Source: Sporocytophaga sp. (GTDB taxonomy: Bacteria; Bacteroidota; Bacteroidia; Cytophagales; Cytophagaceae). Taken from it: a stretch of DNA of 64,000 nucleotides. The notes under the pieces are model-generated. The model made no database searches. It had not been told where the DNA came from and was given only the letters and a program-made list of their open reading frames with translations. This document shows, piece after piece, positions 17,594 through 27,563 of this stretch. The position numbers were made by a program, and so were the translations under genes. The stretch's first letter is position 1. Every line of letters begins with the position of its first letter. Location: NCBI RefSeq assembly GCF_017745095.1, contig NZ_JAGHZZ010000006.1:186001-250000 (forward strand), written 5' to 3'.

Positions 17594-18202
17594 ATGACGA
17601 CAACTGCAAGTACACTTAGAGCCCAATTTTCACAATTAAAAGAAAAGAACAAAGACAATTCTCTTCTTGAGATTACACAGGAAATTATAGGTGCTGGCTG
17701 GAGACTAGTGTCTGCGAAGTTTTATTTAAGAAATTGCAATAAGATCGGTGCCATGGTCTCCACTAATGGTAAGCCTATCATCAAAAACAAAGGTTTTATT
17801 TCTTTGGGGGATAAGGTTAGAATCTGGTCTAACTTTAACCCTACTCAAATATATGTGCATAAAGGAGCTAAATTTATTGTAGGCTCCAATTCCAGGATCA
17901 ATGGAGTTCATATAACTGTAAAAAGCGAAGTTACAATCGGGAACAATGTTCGTATTGCCCCTTATGTACTTATTCTCGACAGTGATTTTCACAGCGCCAA
18001 TGATCATTTTTCTGACGGCAAAACTTCTTCCGTTTCCATTGGCGACAATGTGTGGATTGCCACAAAATCTATGATATTAAAAGGTGTTACAGTTGGTGAA
18101 GGCGCTGTTATAGCAGCCGGATCTGTTGTAACTAAAGATGTACCTCCATATACTGTAGTGGCAGGGGTTCCAGCTAAGGTGATCAAAAAACTTCACCATT
18201 AA
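17594..18202 (+). CDS. Hexapeptide-repeat acyltransferase
   Basis: A left-handed beta-helix transferase of 202 residues, most likely O-acetylating a sugar of the exopolysaccharide. Hexapeptide repeats (I/V-G-x-x-x-x) run from about residue 60, with [11 protein letters not shown] and S-I-G-D-N-V-W-I. The segment D-S-D-F-H holds the probable catalytic His. The C-terminal [20 protein letters not shown] is the acyl-CoA-binding end typical of maltose O-acetyltransferase relatives. It lies 24 bases after the GT2 gene, in the same operon. Confidence 0.9.
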   Translation: MTTTASTLRAQFSQLKEKNKDNSLLEITQEIIGAGWRLVSAKFYLRNCNKIGAMVSTNGKPIIKNKGFISLGDKVRIWSNFNPTQIYVHKGAKFIVGSNSRINGVHITVKSEVTIGNNVRIAPYVLILDSDFHSANDHFSDGKTSSVSIGDNVWIATKSMILKGVTVGEGAVIAAGSVVTKDVPPYTVVAGVPAKVIKKLHH

Positions 18203-18226
18203 TATCTTACTTCTCCTTTTTCTTAA

Positions 18227-19168
18227 ATGAAAAAAATAAAATTATTTCTGATAATCAGTTTTCTTACAGCCATTATTGCTTTAGCAGGTGTCTATAGTTA
18301 TTATGCCCTTAGTCAGGAAACAAAAATAATGGATGCATCTGCAAGAAAAGGAGTTGCAGGTAAGTTCATTAGATTATCAAAGGGTATAACCAGATACAAC
18401 CTGGAAGGCCCGGATACAGCTAAAACAATAATCCTCCTTCATGGCGGAAGTGTTATAGGTGATTATGTGTGGGAGAAAAATTATAAGGCTCTGATCGATT
18501 CCGGCTTCAGAGTACTAAAATTTGATATGTATGGAAGGGGATACTCTGATAGGGTAAATGAAGCCCAAACGCTTGATTTATTTGTATCTCAGATTAACGA
18601 GCTTACAGATTCATTGAAGCTAACAGGACCTTTTGAAGTCATTGGTGTTTCTATGGGAGGAAGTATAGCAACAGGCTTTGCAGACAAATATCCAGGGAAA
18701 ACCGACAAGCTTGTACTGATATCTCCAATTGCCGTAAACCCAGGTAAAAAAAGATGGTACATCGACAATCCTGTATTAGGAAATTTCCTTGTTAGTGTAT
18801 ACTGGTATCCGAGATGTGTAAAAAAGCAAATGTCTGAATTTTTTGATGGCAAGAAGCTGGTTGAATACGAAGCACATTTAAAATACCTTTCAGAGTATAA
18901 GGGAGTAAAAGCAGACACGAGATCAGCCTGGTCAAATATCTTAGCTGAAGATCTTACTCCCGCTATTGAAAGACTTGCGAAAAGAAATAAAAAAGTGTTA
19001 TTGATATGGGGAAAGCAAGACCCAGTAGTTCCAATTGCAGCAAGCGAAAAATATAAAAAAATACTTCCATCAATAAATATTCAGGAAGTAGATCAGGCCG
19101 GACATATATCCAATTATGAAAAGCCTGATGTTGTAAATCCAGCAATAACAAGGTTTCTAAAGGACTAA
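18227..19168 (+). CDS. Alpha/beta hydrolase, membrane-anchored
   Basis: A 313-residue alpha/beta hydrolase with an N-terminal hydrophobic helix (residues 5-25) that is either a signal peptide or an anchor. The nucleophile elbow is G-V-S-M-G-G, the acid lies in W-G-K-Q-D-P-V-V-P and the His in A-G-H-I-S-N-Y-E-K-P, all in canonical order; L-L-H-G-G forms the oxyanion hole. It follows the acyltransferase by 24 bases and may be the last gene of that operon, where a deacylase for the polysaccharide would make sense, but that link is inferred. It overlaps the converging nucleotidyltransferase gene by 4 bases. Confidence 0.87.
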   Translation: MKKIKLFLIISFLTAIIALAGVYSYYALSQETKIMDASARKGVAGKFIRLSKGITRYNLEGPDTAKTIILLHGGSVIGDYVWEKNYKALIDSGFRVLKFDMYGRGYSDRVNEAQTLDLFVSQINELTDSLKLTGPFEVIGVSMGGSIATGFADKYPGKTDKLVLISPIAVNPGKKRWYIDNPVLGNFLVSVYWYPRCVKKQMSEFFDGKKLVEYEAHLKYLSEYKGVKADTRSAWSNILAEDLTPAIERLAKRNKKVLLIWGKQDPVVPIAASEKYKKILPSINIQEVDQAGHISNYEKPDVVNPAITRFLKD

Positions 19169-19899
19169 CCTCCGCCTTCCCTGCCGCCTTTAGTTTTTAA
19201 GAAAGTATTTAATGATTCTGGTGTTCCCAAGTCCCACATTTCTGAAGCTTCAGAAATCATTACTCTATAGCCATTGTTGATCAGCTTTTGATAAAGGGGT
19301 ATTACATAATACTCTCCTTTTGTTTTTTCTTTATTGCTAACTATCTCTTCAGCCATATTTACAAATTCCTTCCCACTGGAAAAGTAGTAGATTCCTGTAC
19401 TTGCATGGTCAGAGATCCTTTCTTTTTCTGCAACCAAATCAACAAATCCTTCTTTGTTTAGTCTGGCAAAACTCCATCTGTCACCAGGCATATCTGCAAC
19501 AGAAATAATCCCCTTACATCCCTCTTTCTTGTTTAGGATTTCTTTACCTATTTCTGATATAACAATTGTATCGGAACTGATGATAAGAATATCTTCATCA
19601 TTATTGATAAAGTCTCTTGCCGCAAGTACTGTGCATAATTGTCCTTCTGTTACATCACTTATGAGAACTAATCTTGTTTTAGCAGGAGCAAATTCAGAGA
19701 TTAACGCTGTAAGTTTATAACTTTCTTCATGTTCTCTCAAAGCAATAACAATCAATTCAGAACAATCGATTCCTTCAATGCTTTGCATAGCCCAGGCAAA
19801 CATAGGCTTACCTTCAACAGGGATAAAAGGCTTTGGTACGTTATACCCGCTACCATTGAAGCGGGAACCACGACCTGCCATTGGTAAAATTACTTTCAT
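19165..19899 (-). CDS. Sugar nucleotidyltransferase (NTP_transferase family)
   Basis: A 244-residue stand-alone nucleotidyltransferase. The N-terminal motif is L-P-M-A-G-R-G-S-R-F followed by V-P-K-P-F-I-P-V, the canonical NTP and sugar-phosphate sites; a catalytic Asp lies in I-I-S-S-D-T. It should make an NDP-sugar or a CDP-alcohol, but which one cannot be read from the sequence. It is the third gene of a minus-strand cassette in which each gene overlaps the next by 4 bases (ATGA), so the three products are probably made in fixed ratio. The 3' end overlaps the converging hydrolase by 4 bases. Confidence 0.9.
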   Translation of the reverse strand: MKVILPMAGRGSRFNGSGYNVPKPFIPVEGKPMFAWAMQSIEGIDCSELIVIALREHEESYKLTALISEFAPAKTRLVLISDVTEGQLCTVLAARDFINNDEDILIISSDTIVISEIGKEILNKKEGCKGIISVADMPGDRWSFARLNKEGFVDLVAEKERISDHASTGIYYFSSGKEFVNMAEEIVSNKEKTKGEYYVIPLYQKLINNGYRVMISEASEMWDLGTPESLNTFLKTKGGREGGG

Positions 19900-20258
19900 C
19901 TTTCCTTAGCAATTTCGTTGATTAAAGGCTGTGTTACAGTATCCCAGCCCGAAAATCTTAAAGCTCTATCGTCAATGTATACATGTCCATTAGGCTTTCC
20001 AAAAAATATCTCATCATAAACGATTCCATGCTCCTCTAACCAATCAAGAGTTATTTTCCCCACGTTTTTCATTACCTTACCTACATTGCTTTCGCAGGTT
20101 GCCATATTTCTTGCGGTATTGATAATAATATAATGGCCGGCATCTTTTAACTCTTTAATTCTCTCTTTAGCCCCATCAAATGGCTTAAGATCAGCATAAG
20201 ATTCTCCCTTTTCCTTGATGGGACAAATAGTTCCGTCAAGATCTATCACTATTCTCAT
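19896..20258 (-). CDS. HAD-superfamily phosphatase
   Basis: A small HAD enzyme of 120 residues with only a minimal cap. The nucleophile motif is V-I-D-L-D-G-T (Asp6, Asp8), motif II is I-I-N-T-A-R, and the late acidic motif is V-Y-I-D-D-R-A. The family often appears in capsule and glycan gene clusters as a phosphatase on sugar or polyol phosphates. It lies between two nucleotidyltransferase-type genes and overlaps both by 4 bases, which suggests that it removes a phosphate from an intermediate in the same pathway. Confidence 0.88.
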   Translation of the reverse strand: MRIVIDLDGTICPIKEKGESYADLKPFDGAKERIKELKDAGHYIIINTARNMATCESNVGKVMKNVGKITLDWLEEHGIVYDEIFFGKPNGHVYIDDRALRFSGWDTVTQPLINEIAKER

Positions 20259-21913
20259 AAAGCAGATATTTTTGTTTCTTTTTTTAAGGTGGCTACTTCA
20301 TTCAGCAAAGCAAGGCCTCTTAAATACATCAGTTTCTGACGTTCGGGCTTGTCTTTATGAAGAGGAAGCATGGAGATAAACAGAAGCCCTTCTATGAGTT
20401 TTATATCTTCTAACTTATATCCGTTTTCTACTATTAATTTATCAAAAATATATTCTAGTCTCAAAGATGTTTCAGAAGCCAGGATTGCAGTTTCAAAAAC
20501 ACCTTCACTAACTTCCTGTACTGTGAACAAATCAGAAACGATGTAATCATATAAGCCACAAATACTGTGTCTCAACTTCGCTATATCATATCTTGAATCT
20601 CCGTAAATCCCTTTTTTTCCAAAGCTTCCTCTTGGATCAATCAATCGTGTAATCTGTGTATTGATATCAAAAAGAATGTTAGAAAAACAATAATCACCGT
20701 GAATTACAGTAATATTCGCGTGATCAATCAGTTCTTCAATTGCATCTGATAATGTTGCGATCAATTCAAATGCATTTATCAATTTCTTTCCGTTCCAAAC
20801 AATGGATTCCTTTGACAGAAGATTATTCCAGTAACCATTAAGAGTCTTCTGGGTATCCAGTCTTTCTAAGGTTTTGCCTTTGTAAATTTTACTTACATCA
20901 GATCTATTCAGCTCACCTTTGTACTCTCTGAATTTACCATGTATGCTGAACAATTTATTAAGAATAGATCTCCACGTTTCTATATGAATATCCGCATACA
21001 GAAACAACTCTGACAAAGTTGAATATCCATAGTATTCCTGGACAATCTTAATCGTTTCATCAGTATGACTGTGATTGATAATACGGGGAGTAAGTACCTT
21101 TAACTCGTCAGGAATCTGAAAATACCAATTCAGTTCATCTCTAAGCTTTTCGTTGTAAGTACTGTTTTTGGTAATAGTATTCAACACCCCGTCAATGGTT
21201 AGTGAATTAAAAAAGCGCCCCTGCAGAAGCCTTTGTCTTGAGGAAACCAAATTATCAATATTCCCAAAGTCATACCAATGCTGAGCTTTGACAGCCTGAA
21301 GACTATGCTTTTCGCCATACAATTTCAGTACATCGCTCAATTGTTTTTTTCCATCGGAAAGCGCTTTAACCAGTACCTTTCTCAAATATTGACCACTCTG
21401 AAAGTTATAATATCCGCACAATGCAAAATTAGGTGCAGGCACATCTTCCTTTTTATCTATATAGTCAATTATTTTTCCTTCTTTATCTATACTTGCAAGA
21501 CACCAACGATGAGACTCTTTAACCTCGTGAACATATACATAATCTCCTTTTTCTTTATAAGAATCATAAATCAATGTATCGCCAAGAATTACTTTCACCT
21601 CTCCGTCTGTAGCTGCCAAATCCAATCCTGCACGAAGGGAATCTAATATATTTCCATTGAAAAGAAGCGGTACTTGTGTAATTTTCATTCTCTTTCTATA
21701 AGAGTTTATTAAAAAATCACAAAGTTGAAAATCCGTTGCTTTTCTTGTTATAATTACTTCATTTATCCCTTCAGATAGAAGATCATCAAGAATCCAGCCA
21801 ATGACAGGTTTGCCATTAACAGGTATCATTGCATGTGATTGATTTGTATTGATGGGAAGATTTAAAAAATCAATAGATCCGCCACATAAAATGATAGTTT
21901 TATTCTGTTGCAT
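20255..21913 (-). CDS. Nucleotidyltransferase-like and APH-type kinase fusion
   Basis: A 552-residue two-domain protein. Residues 1-230 follow a sugar nucleotidyltransferase (H-A-M-I-P-V-N-G-K-P-V-I-G-W and V-I-L-G-D-T), but the usual G-x-G-x-R loop is replaced by C-G-G-S-I-D-F with no Arg, so catalysis may be altered. Residues 250-552 have the aminoglycoside/choline-kinase fold, with the catalytic loop V-I-H-G-D-Y-C-F-S-N at about residue 400 and the metal site L-I-D-P-R-G. The pairing recalls the LicA-LicC logic of kinase plus cytidylyltransferase. It is the first gene of the overlapping cassette. The substrate is unknown. Confidence 0.85.
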   Translation of the reverse strand: MQQNKTIILCGGSIDFLNLPINTNQSHAMIPVNGKPVIGWILDDLLSEGINEVIITRKATDFQLCDFLINSYRKRMKITQVPLLFNGNILDSLRAGLDLAATDGEVKVILGDTLIYDSYKEKGDYVYVHEVKESHRWCLASIDKEGKIIDYIDKKEDVPAPNFALCGYYNFQSGQYLRKVLVKALSDGKKQLSDVLKLYGEKHSLQAVKAQHWYDFGNIDNLVSSRQRLLQGRFFNSLTIDGVLNTITKNSTYNEKLRDELNWYFQIPDELKVLTPRIINHSHTDETIKIVQEYYGYSTLSELFLYADIHIETWRSILNKLFSIHGKFREYKGELNRSDVSKIYKGKTLERLDTQKTLNGYWNNLLSKESIVWNGKKLINAFELIATLSDAIEELIDHANITVIHGDYCFSNILFDINTQITRLIDPRGSFGKKGIYGDSRYDIAKLRHSICGLYDYIVSDLFTVQEVSEGVFETAILASETSLRLEYIFDKLIVENGYKLEDIKLIEGLLFISMLPLHKDKPERQKLMYLRGLALLNEVATLKKETKISAL

Positions 21914-22774
21914 ATTAAACTATATTATCCCCTAGGTCTTAACGAATTAATAGCTAAAAAAGATTTAAATTAGTCCCGAAGCATTATCTCTAATCCGGTT
22001 GAATAATACTTCTGTACAAAGCTGGCAAGGGGATCTTCCAACTTGATACCTTATTGTAAAAATATAAAATAAAAAGTAGAAAAACTGTATAATTTCATAA
22101 TAAATATTAACCTGATAATTCAATTCTTTATTCATAAAAAACAGGTCAGACTTCATAGTTTTGGAGAGATATTCATTTTTAAACACCGAATAAGCAAAGG
22201 TTACAACTAGTGTTGCTTAAATCTTACATAATTGGTTTACTTAAAAATGAGATAATTTAATTTGTCGACTATCAAATAGAGATTATAACAATAGTAAGAC
22301 GACCAATCTTTATTTGTTCATCAACATTTAAAATAGTATCTCCAAAAGGTTTCAGCATTAAATCATTCTCTCCTAAAAAAATATTTCCTTAAAAAAATAT
22401 CCCAATAAAAAGATTTTATCTATCCATAAAATATAGAATTCTACTATGAATTTTACTTTTTACGTTCTCAATCTGTATTTATAAAATTTTAGTTTACAGT
22501 ATCTTAATTCAGAACATTTTTAAATCTTTCCCCCTATCAGTACAATTATAGATTTATAATTATCAAATAATTAAATTTGACTTTTCACAGAAACCTCACA
22601 TATGTAATATAATTCTCGTATAAGCCTGTTATTGAAAAGATAAAACAAAAGTAATATCTTTAAGTCAATGTAATTAATTGAATAAAAAATATAAAAATAT
22701 AAACCCTTTATAGAGGAAGTGTTTATAAATTGCTCCAATTGTTTGTTCCTCCTCTTTCTAATTGCACTTTTAAC
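21914..22774. other. Intergenic region between divergent operons
   Basis: About 860 bases of AT-rich spacer between the kinase fusion and the T9SS adhesin operon. One block at about 21970-22055 has noticeably more G and C and encodes on the minus strand a peptide ending S-P-C-Q-L-C-T-E-V-L-F-N-R-I-R-D-N; it may be the remnant of a repeat or mobile element. The open frames at 21965-22186 and 22571-22786 otherwise read as AT-rich noise. No terminator or RNA gene is visible. Confidence 0.4.
22632..22662 (+). promoter_or_regulatory. Candidate Bacteroidota-type promoter for the T9SS adhesin operon
   Basis: TTG (22632-22634), a 20-base spacer, then TATCTTTA (22655-22662). This matches the -33/-7 pattern TTTG...TANNTTTG except at the first -33 base and the last -7 base. 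It lies about 110 bases upstream of the start codon. In AT-rich DNA such matches arise by chance, so this is tentative. Confidence 0.3.
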
Positions 22775-25700
22775 ATGAAATTTCAATCTTCATTGATATT
22801 ACTAATATGCATCCTGCTAAGCACATTTAATTCCTTATCTGCTCAGGATTGCGGATGCGATTTCACTTTACAAGCCAATGGTAAAGTACTAAGCAAAGGA
22901 GGTGTAGAAATATCACTAACCAACGCCTGGACAATTAATGCAAATGACATAAAAATAAAACCAGGAAATGTATTCTGCTTTAAGAATATCCAATATTCCA
23001 GAGGGATTATCATATCAAATTTTGCTGGTACTGAAAGTCAACCCATCATCATCAAAAACTGTGGTGGACAAACTGTAATAGATACAAGAGAATATGGTGT
23101 TATATTTCGTAATTCAAAATACTTTAAATTCCTTGGCAACGGCGATCCTTCTATAAAATATGGCTTTAAAGTTACAGCAAGAAACAAAAACAATTTTTTT
23201 CTGGATGCAAAAGACTTCACCACGAATTTTGAAATTGCTTATATTGAAGTAGCCGGTGCAAGTATGAACCCTACATCTGATACTGCAGGATTTGCGGGCA
23301 TTGGAGCAAAAACAAATCCATTATGCGATGGATCTGCAGAAAGAGGTGTATGGACTATGTACAACCCCATCATCCATGATAATTATATACACAATACTGG
23401 GGGCGAAGGTATCTATATGGGATATGGATGGTACAAGGAAAAATCTATGACCTGTCCTTGTGAAAATGATCCCTCTACTTCCTGCACCATTTTAGTACAT
23501 TCCCATTCAATCGTTGGCGCAAGAGTTTATAACAATATCACTGAGAATACTGGATTTGATGGTATTCAGATCAAAAATGCAGACCAGGATTGTGAAATTT
23601 ATAACAATACTATAAGAAATTATGGTTTGCGAAATGAAGAATCGCAGAATGAAGGGCTTCTACTTGGAGAAGGAACCACTGGAAAAGCCTATAACAACTG
23701 GATAGAAAATGGTACCGGCAATGGTATCCAAAACCACGCTATGGGTAATCAGGATATTTTTAACAATGTAATTATCAACCCGCAGGAGTATGGCTTTGTA
23801 TGCTGGGATGGCCCTGCTGTGGTAAGGATTGGTTATTATAATTTCTTTAACAATACGATTATTAATGCAGGTCTGGATGGTTTTAATTTTTTCGGACCAG
23901 GAGGTGGTCCAAAAAGGGTATATAACAATATCATTGCAAAGGTTGGTACCGGCAGAAGTCTATTAAAAAGAGCTGGAGATGTCGTTTTATTTGAGGAATC
24001 CAATAATTATTTGACGAACACAATCGAAGATGTAAAGTTTGTAAGCGGATCAACTCCTTTTAATGTCCACTTACAATCTGCTTCCCCTGCAATTGACAAA
24101 GGGAAAGATTTAACTTCGTTTGGTATTACAAAAGATTTTGATCTTGCTCCCAGGCCATCCGGAGCTGCATTCGACATGGGAGCTTATGAATTCGGGAACA
24201 TACCTCCTATTGTTAAGATTACACAACCTTTGAATAACGCTGTTTTTACACCCGGTTCTGTTATATCAATAAAAGCTGATGCAAGTGATCCCGACGGTTT
24301 AATAACCAAAGTTGAATTCTATAATGGCACAACTAAACTGGGTGAAGACCTATCTTCTCCTTATAGTTTTGACTGGTCTACGACAAAGGAAGGTACATAT
24401 ACAATCAAAGTAGTAGCAACAGACAATGGAGGCAGCACTGCTTCTTCAACAATTACTATTATAGTTAAAAATGTTTTGCCTTCGATAACAATATCTAAAC
24501 CAGCAAATAATAGTAGCACTGCCGCTGGTAAATCAATTAATATTGAAGCAAACGCAACAGATAGTGATGGCTCTGTTACTAAAGTTGAATTTTATTATAC
24601 GATAAATAATAAAGACACAATCCTGATAGGATCATCAACTACTAGTCCATATCAGGTTTCCTGGACTCCTCTATCTACCGGGACTTATAAAATCATTGCC
24701 AAAGCTACAGACAATAATGGAGGTATAACTAAAACTGCCATCACAGTGATAGTCACCAATACATTACCAACCATCAGCATTGTTGCTCCAACTAACAACA
24801 GTTCTTTTCCTTTCGGCACTGATGTGGAATTAAAGGTCAATGCCACCGATGCAGATGGTAGTATTATTAAGGTCGAATACTTCAATGGGACTACAAAAAT
24901 TGGAGAATCAACCACTACTCCTTTTTCTTTTCTCTGGAAGAATATCCCTCTTGGTACTTACACCATTACGGCAAAAGCTACCGATAATATCGGAAGTACT
25001 GCAACTTCACTTCCAATTCAGTTCTCAATTACCAATACACCTCCTATTGTAAATATAACAGCACCTTTAAACAATGCAAAGTTTTCTCCAGGATCTAATA
25101 TCACCGTGGAAGCCACAGCTACTGATGAGGATGGCATCATTTCTAAAGTTGAGTTTTTCTATAACAATAACAACCTGCTTGCCTCTGACAATGCAGCTCC
25201 ATACAGTATAAACTGGAATAATGTTCCTGAAGGAAGCTATACAATAACTGTAAAAGCCACAGACAACGCTGGAGCGATTTCTACTAAGACTATAAATATT
25301 ACAGTTGTAAATAACCTTCCGACTATAAAGATCACTTCTCCTGCCAACTTATCTGTATATGAAACTGACGCGGATATTGAAATCACAGCAGAGGCTCTGG
25401 ATAGTGACGGTTCTATCAGTAAGGTTGTTTTTTATAATGGTACAACTATATTAGGAGAAGACCTAAACGGCCCTTATTCATTTACTTGGGAAAATGTTCA
25501 GAATGGCACTTACAGCATTACGGCTGTTGCTTATGACAATCTAGGAAAGCAAAATGTATCTGCTGCCGTTAAGATTATAGTCAATGTCACGACCAATATT
25601 CCTCCTGAAGTAACGATTATAAATCCTGCAGACAACCAAACATTAACTCCAGGAAACATTAACTTTGAGGTCAACGCAATTGACATTGATGGTAATGTCG

Positions 25701-27559
25701 CCTTAGTAGAATTATTCAACGGTAGTTCAAAGATCGGAGAAAGCACTGCTCAACCATATACTTTCAATTGGACAAGTCTAACTGAAGGAATTTATGTAAT
25801 AACGGCAAAAGCTACAGATAACGATAATGAAACAAATACATCTGCTCCGATAACGATAACTATATACAATGTACCTCCTGTAGTTACAATCAACTCCCCT
25901 ACTAATAATCAGGCATTTGATTCCGATGATCAGGTATTAATCAATACCACTATAACAGATACAGATGGTAATATCAGTAAAGTGGAGTTTTTCCTTAATG
26001 ATTCTCTTGTAGGCTCCGCTACTTCTGCTCCATATGATTTGGCATTAAATAACCTTCCATCCGGCACATATAACATAACAGTAAAAGCAATAGATAACTT
26101 AAACAAAGAAGACTCTGAAACCATCCAGATTACAGTAAGTAATAAACTACCTTCTATTTCTATTATTACACCTGCCAATGGAACGACATTTAACTTTTCT
26201 GAACCTATTACTTTAAATGTTAATGCAATTGATCCTGATGGTTCAATTAAAGATGTAGAATATTATATTAACGGAGTCCTCACAACAACTCGTCCATATC
26301 CTGACTTTTCCTATACATGGACAAATGCACCAATCGGAAATTATGAAATTGTAGCATTTGCTACAGACAATGAGGGAGCCAAAGTTGCATCTGCTCCAGT
26401 ACTAATTTCAGTAGGCAAGAGACCAGTTAGTGTATCTCTGATTTCACCTGAAATAAATAGTACTTATGAATTCGGATCAACCATTGATTTTTCTTCAAAT
26501 ATCACAGATCCTGATAATGCTGTTGTAAAAATTGAATTCTATGCAAATGACATTAAAATCGGCGAGAGCTTTGCACCCGATTACCAATATACTTGGACCA
26601 ATTCAGTTTCGGGAAATTATGAAGTTTATGCAGTAGTTATAGAAGGTAATGGAAAGAGGGACACGTCAAATAAAGTTATGATTACTGTTAACCATCCGAA
26701 TAAGCTACCTGAGATCACCATCACTTCACCTGTTTCAAACAGTATTTACTCTTACTGTTCTGAAATACAGCTGGCAGCCACTTCAACTGATGAAGATGGA
26801 ATAATTACCAAGGTAGAATTCTCTGTTAACGATCAGCTGATAGGCACTGATCTATCAGCACCATATACTTTATCTATCAGTAATCTCGATCCCGGATCAA
26901 ATACTATTACAGCCACTGTCTATGATAATAAAGGAGGAGAAAGTAACTCCAGCATTTCGATATCCGTTATTGAAACTCCTGTAGTGACATTTGATATCCT
27001 ATCTGGAAAAGAAACTATAAAATCAGGTAGTGGAATCACTATACAAACTACAACCCTGGACTCTGTATACTTTCTGAATACCTCAGATCTTAATCCTTTA
27101 AAAGTAAAAACCTTCGAATGGTCTTTAAGTGATGGAACGACATCAGAAGAAAAATTCCTGGCGCATAATTTTATACAGGGAGGACTTTATAAGGCGGTAC
27201 TAATTCTTACAGATATAAATGGTTGCGAAATATCCCAAGAGGTGCAAGTCCTGGTGAAAGATACAGCTTTACAAGCCCGTGAATCCTATTGGGTGCCGAA
27301 TGCATTAAGTCCTTATGAAACAAATCCGGAAAATAAAGTCATAAAGGTTTACGGAAAATTGGCACCGGAAGACTTTAGTTTTACCATATACAGCAGATGG
27401 GGGCAAGTTCTTTATTCCACAACTAATCTAGCTGAGGCCAAAAATATTGGTTGGGATGGAGATAACGCTCCGATGGATACTTATACCTATGTTTTGAAAG
27501 GAAGGGAAGATAATGGAAACAAAGTTGAAAAATCCGGTACTATTACATTAATCAGGTAG
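22775..27559 (+). CDS. Giant secreted adhesin/polysaccharide-binding protein: beta-helix, ten Ig repeats, type B T9SS tail
   Basis: A 1594-residue exported protein. I start at the ATG at 22775 because it opens the signal peptide M-K-F-Q-S-S-L-I-L-L-I-C ending S-L-S-A-Q; the frame from 22730 adds 15 residues that hide it. Residues ~25-470 form a right-handed parallel beta-helix of pectate-lyase/NosD type, with many N-N, Y-N-N and G-I-x-x-N turns. Ten Ig-like repeats of about 92 residues follow (V-x-I-x-x-P-x-N, T-D-x-D-G, K-V-E-F-Y-N-G). A PKD-like domain comes next, then a gliding-motility-type C-terminal domain with F-T-I-Y-S-R-W-G, G-W-D-G and P-M-D-T-Y-T-Y-V-L. That tail is the type B sorting signal. 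The PorP/SprF gene four bases downstream is its likely partner. Lyase activity is possible but unproven. Confidence 0.92.
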   Translation: MKFQSSLILLICILLSTFNSLSAQDCGCDFTLQANGKVLSKGGVEISLTNAWTINANDIKIKPGNVFCFKNIQYSRGIIISNFAGTESQPIIIKNCGGQTVIDTREYGVIFRNSKYFKFLGNGDPSIKYGFKVTARNKNNFFLDAKDFTTNFEIAYIEVAGASMNPTSDTAGFAGIGAKTNPLCDGSAERGVWTMYNPIIHDNYIHNTGGEGIYMGYGWYKEKSMTCPCENDPSTSCTILVHSHSIVGARVYNNITENTGFDGIQIKNADQDCEIYNNTIRNYGLRNEESQNEGLLLGEGTTGKAYNNWIENGTGNGIQNHAMGNQDIFNNVIINPQEYGFVCWDGPAVVRIGYYNFFNNTIINAGLDGFNFFGPGGGPKRVYNNIIAKVGTGRSLLKRAGDVVLFEESNNYLTNTIEDVKFVSGSTPFNVHLQSASPAIDKGKDLTSFGITKDFDLAPRPSGAAFDMGAYEFGNIPPIVKITQPLNNAVFTPGSVISIKADASDPDGLITKVEFYNGTTKLGEDLSSPYSFDWSTTKEGTYTIKVVATDNGGSTASSTITIIVKNVLPSITISKPANNSSTAAGKSINIEANATDSDGSVTKVEFYYTINNKDTILIGSSTTSPYQVSWTPLSTGTYKIIAKATDNNGGITKTAITVIVTNTLPTISIVAPTNNSSFPFGTDVELKVNATDADGSIIKVEYFNGTTKIGESTTTPFSFLWKNIPLGTYTITAKATDNIGSTATSLPIQFSITNTPPIVNITAPLNNAKFSPGSNITVEATATDEDGIISKVEFFYNNNNLLASDNAAPYSINWNNVPEGSYTITVKATDNAGAISTKTINITVVNNLPTIKITSPANLSVYETDADIEITAEALDSDGSISKVVFYNGTTILGEDLNGPYSFTWENVQNGTYSITAVAYDNLGKQNVSAAVKIIVNVTTNIPPEVTIINPADNQTLTPGNINFEVNAIDIDGNVALVELFNGSSKIGESTAQPYTFNWTSLTEGIYVITAKATDNDNETNTSAPITITIYNVPPVVTINSPTNNQAFDSDDQVLINTTITDTDGNISKVEFFLNDSLVGSATSAPYDLALNNLPSGTYNITVKAIDNLNKEDSETIQITVSNKLPSISIITPANGTTFNFSEPITLNVNAIDPDGSIKDVEYYINGVLTTTRPYPDFSYTWTNAPIGNYEIVAFATDNEGAKVASAPVLISVGKRPVSVSLISPEINSTYEFGSTIDFSSNITDPDNAVVKIEFYANDIKIGESFAPDYQYTWTNSVSGNYEVYAVVIEGNGKRDTSNKVMITVNHPNKLPEITITSPVSNSIYSYCSEIQLAATSTDEDGIITKVEFSVNDQLIGTDLSAPYTLSISNLDPGSNTITATVYDNKGGESNSSISISVIETPVVTFDILSGKETIKSGSGITIQTTTLDSVYFLNTSDLNPLKVKTFEWSLSDGTTSEEKFLAHNFIQGGLYKAVLILTDINGCEISQEVQVLVKDTALQARESYWVPNALSPYETNPENKVIKVYGKLAPEDFSFTIYSRWGQVLYSTTNLAEAKNIGWDGDNAPMDTYTYVLKGREDNGNKVEKSGTITLIR
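24203..26974 (+). repeat. Ten tandem Ig-like (Big_7-type) domain repeats
   Basis: Each unit is 85-96 codons and starts near P-P/L-P-x-V/I-x-I. The units are clearly homologous but have diverged at the DNA level, unlike the array in the 31119-39773 gene. They form a stalk between the beta-helix and the C-terminal sorting domain. Confidence 0.9.
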
Positions 27560-27563
27560 AATA

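Noticed and set aside
21965-22186. A 73-codon open frame on the minus strand
   Set aside because: The first two thirds are Phe/Ile/Tyr/Asn-rich noise and there is no recognisable domain; only the C-terminal end seems non-random and is reported separately.
22571-22786. A 71-codon open frame on the minus strand upstream of the adhesin
   Set aside because: Composition is that of AT-rich spacer and it overlaps the antisense of the adhesin start.
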